Of a stretch of DNA of 7,845 nt, positions 1-5,725 are shown piece by piece. The stretch covers positions 1 through 7,845 of the forward strand of contig DAOVRZ010000161.1 in NCBI GenBank assembly GCA_030627905.1, written 5' to 3'. Each line of letters begins with the position of its first letter. Positions within the stretch are counted from its first letter, which is position 1. Position numbers and translations under genes: made by a program. The notes under the pieces are model-generated. The model did not search any database and had not been told where the DNA came from. It saw nothing but the letters and a program-made list of their open reading frames with translations. Source of the stretch: JAGMES01 sp023128035. GTDB taxonomy: Bacteria; Bacillota; Halanaerobiia; DY22613.

Positions 1-2
1 AA

Positions 3-794
3 ATTAGGCTGGATATTAATAAATTAAATGACTACTATGAAATGAATAAAATAACAATCAGCTTTCTACCAACCCAGATGTGTGAGCAATTTATGAAAGT
101 TAAAAACAATTCGTTAAGATTCTTACTTACTGGGGGAGACAAACTGAAAAATTATAGAAAACAAAGTTACCAACTTGTCAATAATTATGGACCAACTGAA
201 AATACAGTTGTTACGACAAGTTTTGTTGTAAATGAAAGTTATAATAACATTCCAATAGGAAAGCCTATATCAAATTCACAGGTATATATTCTAGATAAAA
301 ATAATCAACTCCAACCAAGCGGAGTTCTAGGTGAATTATGTATTGGTGGAGAGGGATTAGCTCGGGGATACCTAAATAGACCTGAATTAACTCAGGAAAA
401 GTTCATAGAGAACCCCTTTATACCAAATGAAAAAATGTATAAAACAGGTGACTTAGCTCGATGGTTGCCAAATGGAAATATTGAGTTTTTAGGTAGAGTG
501 GACTATCAAGTAAAAATTAGAGGATTTAGAATTGAACTTGGTGAGATTGAAGAAAGATTGGCAAGGCATGCTGAAATCAAAGAAGTAGTGGTTTTAGATC
601 GTGTTGATACAAATGGTACGAAATATTTATGTGCTTACTTTGTCGCAGATCGTAAGATTTCAGCAAGTGAGTTAAGAACCGTTTTATTTGAAGAATTACC
701 AGATTATATGATTCCGTCTTACTTCATTAATCTGAAAAAAATGCCTTTAACATCGAATGGTAAAATTGATCGACGTGAATTGCCTGAACCAGAT
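3..794 (+). other. Adenylation domain 1 (partial), predicted Leu-activating
   Basis: Only the part from about core motif A4/A5 onward is present. Seen: NNYGPTE (47-53), GELCIGGEGLARGY (97-110), YKTGDLARW (133-141), GRVDYQVKIRG (151-161) and NGKIDRRELP with the catalytic Lys241. By alignment from memory with GrsA PheA, the pocket positions 278, 299, 301, 322, 330, 331 and 517 are F8, L29, G31, N48, V56, V57 and K241. This matches the known Leu code DAWFLGNVVK at every visible position. Positions 235, 236 and 239 are off the window. Leu is therefore a good but not complete prediction. Confidence 0.85.
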
Positions 795-3700
795 GGAAAT
801 ATCCATACTGGAAAAGAATATGTCGCTCCAACTAATGAAGAAGAAGAAGCTATGGTGAGAATCTGGATGGATATATTGAGTGTAAAACAGATTGGAATCA
901 ATGATGATTTCTTTGAATTGGGAGGTCACTCATTGAAGGCAACCCAGTTGACCTCGAAAGTATTGAAAGAGTTTAATGCGGAATTGCCATTAAAAGAAAT
1001 TTTTAGCAGGCCAACAGTGAAAGAACTTGTTGCTTATTTGAGCAAAACTGATGAAACATTATATGCCGCGATTGAACCTGTGGAAGAAAATGAATATGCG
1101 TGTTCGAGCACATATCTGGTTTCCTCGGCACAGAAACGTTTATTTGCTCTTTATCAGATGGAAGGCGAAAACATAACATACAATTCTCCTAATATGACGG
1201 TAATTGAAGGTAAACTTGATAAAGGACGTCTGTATGGTGTAATAAAAGCATTAATTCAAAGACATGAAGCATTGAGAACCTCATTTGCAGTGATTGATGG
1301 AAAAGCTGTACAAATTATTCATCCAGATGTCGATTTTAATGTTGCCTACTATGAAAAGGCAGAAAATGAATTAGGTCAGATTATTAATGAATTTATTCAA
1401 CCTTTCGATTTAAGTAAGCCGCCATTGTGTAGAGCAGGTCTTGTTAAGTTTGCAGAGGATAGACATTTGCTTATGTTAGATATGCACCATATTATTTCTG
1501 ATGGAACCTCAATGAGTATTTTCTTTACAGAATTTGTTAGGCTGTATGATGATAAGAATTTGCTACCACTTCGAATTCAGTACAAAGATTTTGCTGTTTG
1601 GCAGAATAAGTTGTTCCAATCAGAAGAGATTCAAAGACAGGAAGACTACTGGATGGATGCATTTGCTGAAGAAGTTCCTGTTCTCAATTTACCTACAGAT
1701 GCACCAAGACCAACAGAAAGGAGTTTTGAGGGAGATACACTGAATTTTAGCTTAAATAAAGAATTAACCGATGGACTCAATGAACTTGCTTCATCTAATG
1801 GTGCAACTTTATATATGACAATTCTCGCAACTTTAAATGTTCTTTTGTCTAAATATTCAAATCAAAGTGATATTGTTATCGGATCGCCGATTGCTGGAAG
1901 GCGACACGCTGATTTAGAAAATATTATGGGAATGTTTATTAATACGTTAGCTCTGCGAAATTATCCAGAAAAGGATAAGACTTTTGTTCAATTTTTAAAT
2001 GAGGTCAAAGAAAATGCCTTCAAAGCTTATGAAAATCAGGATTATCAATTTGAGATGCTGGTTGAAAAGCTTAATTTACAAAGAGATTTGAGCAGAAATC
2101 CATTATTTGATGTTATGTTTATTTTACAAAATACCGCTACTGTAGATGGGCAGATACGTGATTTGAAATTAACCTCCTATCCATTTGAAACTAAAGTAGC
2201 TCAATTTGATTTAGTCTTTAATGCATTTGAGACAGATCTTGGAATTCACTTTAATCTAGAGTATGCTACAAAATTATTTAAACGAGAAACAATAGAAAGA
2301 ATGGTAGATCATCTTAGGAAGGCTATCCGACAGGTACTTAAAAATCCAGTTCAGTTGATCTCAGAAATTGAAATTATCTCAGTAGAAGAAAAGCAGCAGT
2401 TACTAGTTGATTTCAATAATACCGAAGTTGAAATAAAAGCTCAAACGATTGGCGAAATGTTTGAGGAACAGGTTATAAAAACACCAGATAATATTGTAGG
2501 TGTATTTGGTGAAAAGCATTTAACATATAGTGAACTGAATTATAAAGCAAACCAAATTGCCAGAGTATTACGTGAAAAAGGTGTTAAACCTGAGCAGATT
2601 GTGGGCATCATGGTAGAACGTTCACTTGAAATGATGATTGGTCTTTTGGGAATATTTAAATCTGGAGGAGCTTATCTCCCAATTGATCCAGTGTATCCAG
2701 AAGAACGTATTGAATATATGTTAGAAGATAGTCAAGTAAAGATTGTCTTAACACAGAATCATTTAAAGGATAAACTTCAAATGCTAAATAGAGATTTGTT
2801 GAGTTTAGATGATGAAGAACTTTACAAAGGTGAAATGAGCAATTTAGGAAAAATTAATTCACCTCATGATTTGGCTTATGTTATATATACATCTGGCTCT
2901 ACTGGAAAACCGAAAGCAGTTATGATTGAGCATAGAAATATAGTGAATACAATTGTCTGGAGAAAGAATGAATTACAATTGAGTTCGAATGATAAAGTAT
3001 TGCAATTATTATCGTATTCATTTGATGGATTTGTTGTTAATTTCTTAACTCCGATTATTTCAGGGGCACAGCTAATTATGTTAAGCAATGAAGATTATAA
3101 AGATCCTATAGCTATTAAAGAAGTAATCAGAAAGCGTGGAATAACTCATTTTAACTGTGTACCTTCATTATTTTCAGCACTGTTGGATTGCTTAACACCA
3201 AAAGATGCAAAAACATTACGCATGATTGCTTTGGGTGGTGAACAGATTACGGCAAATCTGATTGAACGCAGTAAAAAAGTAAATAGTGATTTGGAGATTA
3301 TTAATGAATATGGTCCGACAGAGAGTAGTGTAATTGCGACAGCTTTAAGAGGGATTCAAGCAGATTCAATTATTCCTATTGGGCGACCAATTGCAAATAC
3401 CCGAATTTATATTGTCGATTTTGCAATGAAGTTGGTTCCTGTAGGTGTTGCAGGAGAACTTTGCATATCTGGGGATGGATTGGCAAGGGGATATATGAAT
3501 AGACCAGAATTGGTAGCAGAGAAATTTGTTCAAAACCCTTTAGAAGAAAAGATGTATAGAACTGGTGATTTGGCGAGATGGTTACCTAACGGTATGATTG
3601 AATTTTTGGGTAGAATTGATTATCAGGTGAAGATCAGAGGATATCGTATCGAAATTGGTGAGATTGAAGCACAACTATTAACACATGAAGCGGTGAGAGA

Positions 3701-5582
3701 GGTAGTTGTCACTGATAGAGAAGGGGTAGATGGGGCAAAATACTTGTGTGCTTACTTTGTTTCTAGTAAAAAATTGATTGGCCCTGAACTAAAGAGTTAT
3801 CTATCATCTTTGTTACCAGAGTATATGATACCAGCTTTCTTCATTCATTTAGAAAAATTACCGTTAACAACAAATGGTAAGATTGATCGTAGAGCATTAC
3901 CTGAGCCAGATGGGACGGTTGGAACCGAATATATTCCTCCAACAACAGAATCTGAAGAAAAAATGGCAAAAATTTGGTCTGCAATTTTAGGAAGAGAAAA
4001 AGTAGGAATTAATGATAACTTCTTTGAATTGGGTGGCGACTCTATTAAAGCAATTCAAATAATAGCTAGAGCCAACCAACATGAAATTAATATTAGTGTG
4101 AAAGATATATTTAAATATAAAACAATTGCGGAGATATTAAGAAATGTTGATTACAATAAACATGTTTTTGCGATTTCACAAGAAGAGGTCGTTGGTGAAG
4201 TTTTATTTACACCAGTACAAAAATGGTTTTTTGATCTAAGCTTAGATCACGGGCATTTTTGGAATCAAACAAATCTGTTTACTCTTCGTGATGATGTGGA
4301 TTTTAAAATGCTTGAAAATGTCTTTAAAAAGTTGATTGCACATCATGATGCCTTAAGAATGGGTTATCAATTTGATGGCGAGTATGTTATTCAGTTTAAT
4401 AGAAGCATAGCTGAAGTAGATTTTAAATTAGAAAGAGTGGATTTATCAGAATATACATATAACATTCAACAGCAAAAATTCAAAGAAGCATGTATAAAAG
4501 TGCAGGATCAGTTTGATCTAGAAAAAGATTTATTGCTGAAAGCAGTTGTCTTTGATTTGGGTAAAAAAGGAAAACGGTTGTTCATTTCGATCCATCATCT
4601 AGTTATAGACGGAGTATCTTGGAGAATTTTATTGGAAGATTTACAAAACTTATACAATAGTAACTTACAAGTCGAATTACCGTTGAAAACTACTTCATTT
4701 AAAGAATGGAGTGAGCAGTTAAGGCAATATGTAAAAACTGAAGAATTAGATGTTAGTTATTGGAAAAAAATAGATCAATCTACATTGAAATCACTTATTG
4801 ATGTTGAGATAAAAGAAAATTATTTAGGAGATCAACAGAGAGTCTTCTTTGAGTTGGATGAAGTGCAAACAGGAAAATTGCTTACTCAGATAAATTGGGT
4901 ATATAATACAGAAATTAATGATATATTGCTATCTGCACTAACAATTTCCTTAACTGAAATGATCCAAACAGAGAGTGTACTTTTGACTCTTGAGGGACAT
5001 GGTCGTGAAGAGATAGTTGAAAATGTAAATTTATCTAGAACCATTGGTTGGTTCACGGCGGGATATCCTGTATGTCTTCAAAGAAAAGACGATATTGGCG
5101 AAACAATTAAACATGTTAAAGAAAACCTACGCAAAATTCCAAATAAAGGTTTAGATTTTGGCTTGGCGAGATATCTAGCTGATCAAATGTTAGAAACTTT
5201 AGAGGCAGAAATATCTTTTAATTATCTTGGTCAGTTTGATGGAGTTTTAGATAAGACTGAAGAGAGTGGACAAAAACTGCTAGCCGGTTGTTCAGAGGAT
5301 TATGGAACGAGTATCCATGAGCGTAATCAGCATCCTACACTACTTGATATAGTAGGTATGGTTACTGATGGAAAGTTGAAGATGATGATCAGTTATAATG
5401 AAAAATACTTAAATGATGAATGGATTGAAGAGCTTAGGGATTTATATAATGTGAAACTTATTGAAGTAATTGAACACTGTGTCAAGAAAGAAGATAAATC
5501 TTATACGGTATCAGATTTTGAAGTTGAGGATGTTTGGGATAATGAAGATATGGATTTAATTGCTGGTCTATATGAGTTATGA
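3..5582 (+). CDS. Nonribosomal peptide synthetase, A-PCP-C-A-PCP-E (5' end outside window)
   Basis: Cytoplasmic multidomain enzyme that activates amino acids as adenylates, carries them on phosphopantetheine arms and joins them. The frame is open from nt 3 to a TGA at 5580-5582, giving 1859 residues in the window. The ATG at nt 42 is not the start: residues before and after it read as the middle of an adenylation domain, so the N-terminal part of that domain and probably earlier modules lie upstream. Residue numbers in this annotation count from that Met at 42. Order: partial A (to about 251), PCP (Ser297), C (357-785), A (800-1292), PCP (Ser1334), E (1385-1835), short tail. All core motifs seen are intact, with no frameshift or stop. 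No thioesterase follows the E domain, so the chain must pass to another protein or be released in trans. The next gene is co-directional 143 nt downstream and probably in the same cluster. The NRPS call is certain; the product is unknown. Confidence 0.97.
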   Translation: MRLDINKLNDYYEMNKITISFLPTQMCEQFMKVKNNSLRFLLTGGDKLKNYRKQSYQLVNNYGPTENTVVTTSFVVNESYNNIPIGKPISNSQVYILDKNNQLQPSGVLGELCIGGEGLARGYLNRPELTQEKFIENPFIPNEKMYKTGDLARWLPNGNIEFLGRVDYQVKIRGFRIELGEIEERLARHAEIKEVVVLDRVDTNGTKYLCAYFVADRKISASELRTVLFEELPDYMIPSYFINLKKMPLTSNGKIDRRELPEPDGNIHTGKEYVAPTNEEEEAMVRIWMDILSVKQIGINDDFFELGGHSLKATQLTSKVLKEFNAELPLKEIFSRPTVKELVAYLSKTDETLYAAIEPVEENEYACSSTYLVSSAQKRLFALYQMEGENITYNSPNMTVIEGKLDKGRLYGVIKALIQRHEALRTSFAVIDGKAVQIIHPDVDFNVAYYEKAENELGQIINEFIQPFDLSKPPLCRAGLVKFAEDRHLLMLDMHHIISDGTSMSIFFTEFVRLYDDKNLLPLRIQYKDFAVWQNKLFQSEEIQRQEDYWMDAFAEEVPVLNLPTDAPRPTERSFEGDTLNFSLNKELTDGLNELASSNGATLYMTILATLNVLLSKYSNQSDIVIGSPIAGRRHADLENIMGMFINTLALRNYPEKDKTFVQFLNEVKENAFKAYENQDYQFEMLVEKLNLQRDLSRNPLFDVMFILQNTATVDGQIRDLKLTSYPFETKVAQFDLVFNAFETDLGIHFNLEYATKLFKRETIERMVDHLRKAIRQVLKNPVQLISEIEIISVEEKQQLLVDFNNTEVEIKAQTIGEMFEEQVIKTPDNIVGVFGEKHLTYSELNYKANQIARVLREKGVKPEQIVGIMVERSLEMMIGLLGIFKSGGAYLPIDPVYPEERIEYMLEDSQVKIVLTQNHLKDKLQMLNRDLLSLDDEELYKGEMSNLGKINSPHDLAYVIYTSGSTGKPKAVMIEHRNIVNTIVWRKNELQLSSNDKVLQLLSYSFDGFVVNFLTPIISGAQLIMLSNEDYKDPIAIKEVIRKRGITHFNCVPSLFSALLDCLTPKDAKTLRMIALGGEQITANLIERSKKVNSDLEIINEYGPTESSVIATALRGIQADSIIPIGRPIANTRIYIVDFAMKLVPVGVAGELCISGDGLARGYMNRPELVAEKFVQNPLEEKMYRTGDLARWLPNGMIEFLGRIDYQVKIRGYRIEIGEIEAQLLTHEAVREVVVTDREGVDGAKYLCAYFVSSKKLIGPELKSYLSSLLPEYMIPAFFIHLEKLPLTTNGKIDRRALPEPDGTVGTEYIPPTTESEEKMAKIWSAILGREKVGINDNFFELGGDSIKAIQIIARANQHEINISVKDIFKYKTIAEILRNVDYNKHVFAISQEEVVGEVLFTPVQKWFFDLSLDHGHFWNQTNLFTLRDDVDFKMLENVFKKLIAHHDALRMGYQFDGEYVIQFNRSIAEVDFKLERVDLSEYTYNIQQQKFKEACIKVQDQFDLEKDLLLKAVVFDLGKKGKRLFISIHHLVIDGVSWRILLEDLQNLYNSNLQVELPLKTTSFKEWSEQLRQYVKTEELDVSYWKKIDQSTLKSLIDVEIKENYLGDQQRVFFELDEVQTGKLLTQINWVYNTEINDILLSALTISLTEMIQTESVLLTLEGHGREEIVENVNLSRTIGWFTAGYPVCLQRKDDIGETIKHVKENLRKIPNKGLDFGLARYLADQMLETLEAEISFNYLGQFDGVLDKTEESGQKLLAGCSEDYGTSIHERNQHPTLLDIVGMVTDGKLKMMISYNEKYLNDEWIEELRDLYNVKLIEVIEHCVKKEDKSYTVSDFEVEDVWDNEDMDLIAGLYEL
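825..1049 (+). other. Peptidyl carrier protein domain 1
   Basis: Four-helix carrier domain with the phosphopantetheine attachment motif DDFFELGGHSL; the modified serine is Ser297 (codon at nt 930-932). The LGGHSL form is usual for carriers that feed directly into a condensation domain, which is the arrangement here. Confidence 0.95.
1110..2396 (+). other. Condensation domain (LCL-like)
   Basis: Forms the peptide bond between the chain on PCP1 and the residue on PCP2. The seven core motifs are visible: SSAQKRLFAL (361-370), RHEALRTSF (407-415), the catalytic HHIISDG with His482, His483 and Asp487, YKDFAVWQ (514-521), IVIGSPIAGR (611-620) with MFINTLALR, NQDYQFEMLVEKL (665-677) and RDLSRNPLFDVMF (681-693). 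The SSAQKR opening and the HHIISDG form suggest the type that accepts an L-configured donor. This agrees with the absence of an epimerization domain in the preceding module. Confidence 0.93.
2439..3917 (+). other. Adenylation domain 2, substrate not assigned
   Basis: Complete domain. Seen: LTYSELN (827-833), a glycine-rich ATP loop YTSGSTGKPK (949-958), NEYGPTE (1088-1094), GELCISGDGLARGY (1138-1151), YRTGDLARW (1172-1180), GRIDYQVKIRG (1190-1200), LPEYMIP (1258-1264) and NGKIDRRALP with Lys1280. Pocket residues by alignment with GrsA PheA: D995, G996, V999, N1038, A1063, G1065, E1089, V1097, I1098, K1280, that is DGVNAGEVIK. Asp at the first position supports an alpha-amino acid substrate. 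I recognise no standard code that matches it. Confidence 0.95.
3939..4151 (+). other. Peptidyl carrier protein domain 2 (epimerization-type)
   Basis: Carrier domain with motif NDNFFELGGDSIKA; the phosphopantetheine serine is Ser1334 (codon at nt 4041-4043). The GGDSI variant, as opposed to GGHSL in the first carrier, is the form known from carriers that serve a following epimerization domain. Confidence 0.95.
4194..5546 (+). other. Epimerization domain
   Basis: Condensation-like fold that racemises the alpha carbon of the residue on PCP2, so the chain leaves in D form. Seen: FTPVQKWFF (1389-1397), catalytic HHLVIDGVSWRIL with His1518, His1519 and Asp1523, then EGHGRE (1651-1656), NLSRTIGWFTAGYPVCL (1663-1679) and FNYLGQFD (1726-1733). 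The GVSWRIL and GWFTAGYP signatures separate it from ordinary condensation domains. Catalytic residues are intact, so it should be active. Confidence 0.95.
5514..5579 (+). other. C-terminal tail after E domain, possible donor communication (COM) helix
   Basis: The last 22 residues run from the SDF element to the terminal DMDLIAGLYEL, acidic then amphipathic. Position and character resemble donor COM tails of E-terminated synthetases such as GrsA and TycA, which dock onto an acceptor in front of a condensation domain in the partner protein. This rests on placement and general resemblance only, and the tail is shorter than typical ones. Confidence 0.45.
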
Positions 5583-5620
5583 GAGTAAAAGCATATTAAG
5601 TAATAATTTAACGACATTTC

Positions 5621-5664
5621 AGAAGGCGAAGCCCCCCTTCTCTATAGGTGGGGGTAGAAGTCTT
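5621..5664 (+). mobile_element. GC-rich hairpin, possible relic of an IS200/IS605-type right end
   Basis: In an otherwise AT-rich gap, C5632-C5636 can pair with G5650-G5654 around a loop containing CTATAG. The flanks read GCGAAG before the C run and TAG after the G run. A GAAG-C-run, TATAG, G-run-TAG layout is, as I remember it, characteristic of the subterminal right-end palindrome (and the 3' end of the TnpB guide RNA) of IS200/IS605 elements in Firmicutes. No transposase, TnpB gene or left end is present, so at most this is a solo end. It lacks a following T run, so it is a poor Rho-independent terminator. The hairpin is seen directly; the mobile-element origin is inference. Confidence 0.35.
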
Positions 5665-5711
5665 ACAATAATTTCAAAACTTCAGTGGTCTTTAAATTAT
5701 GATTTACATGA

Positions 5712-5720
5712 AAAGGAGGT
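5712..5720 (+). promoter_or_regulatory. Strong ribosome binding site of the second NRPS gene
   Basis: AAAGGAGGT, a near-perfect match to the Bacillus-type anti-Shine-Dalgarno, ends 5 nt before the ATG at 5726. A stop codon in the same frame (TAA, 5720-5722) lies directly upstream, so 5726 is the first possible start and the choice is secure. Confidence 0.92.
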
Positions 5721-5725
5721 AAGCA

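Noticed and set aside
42..44. ATG at nt 42 as the start of the first NRPS gene
   Set aside because: The frame stays open to nt 3, there is no ribosome binding site before it, and the protein is already inside an adenylation domain.
719..929. Two overlapping minus-strand open frames of 60 codons
   Set aside because: They are antisense to the A10-PCP region of a clear NRPS reading frame and show no protein-like motifs.
1534..1743. Plus-strand 69-codon frame inside the condensation domain
   Set aside because: Out of frame with an intact condensation domain; no start signal.
2876..3088. Minus-strand open frame of 70 codons
   Set aside because: Antisense to the ATP-loop region of A domain 2; chance frame.
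5621..5664. Rho-independent terminator between the two NRPS genes
   Set aside because: The stem is GC-rich, but neither side is followed by a run of T, and the paired stretch is only about five clean G-C pairs.
5664..5711. Promoter for the second NRPS gene
   Set aside because: AT-rich TAAATT-like boxes occur, but I see no -35/-10 pair at proper spacing that stands out from the background.
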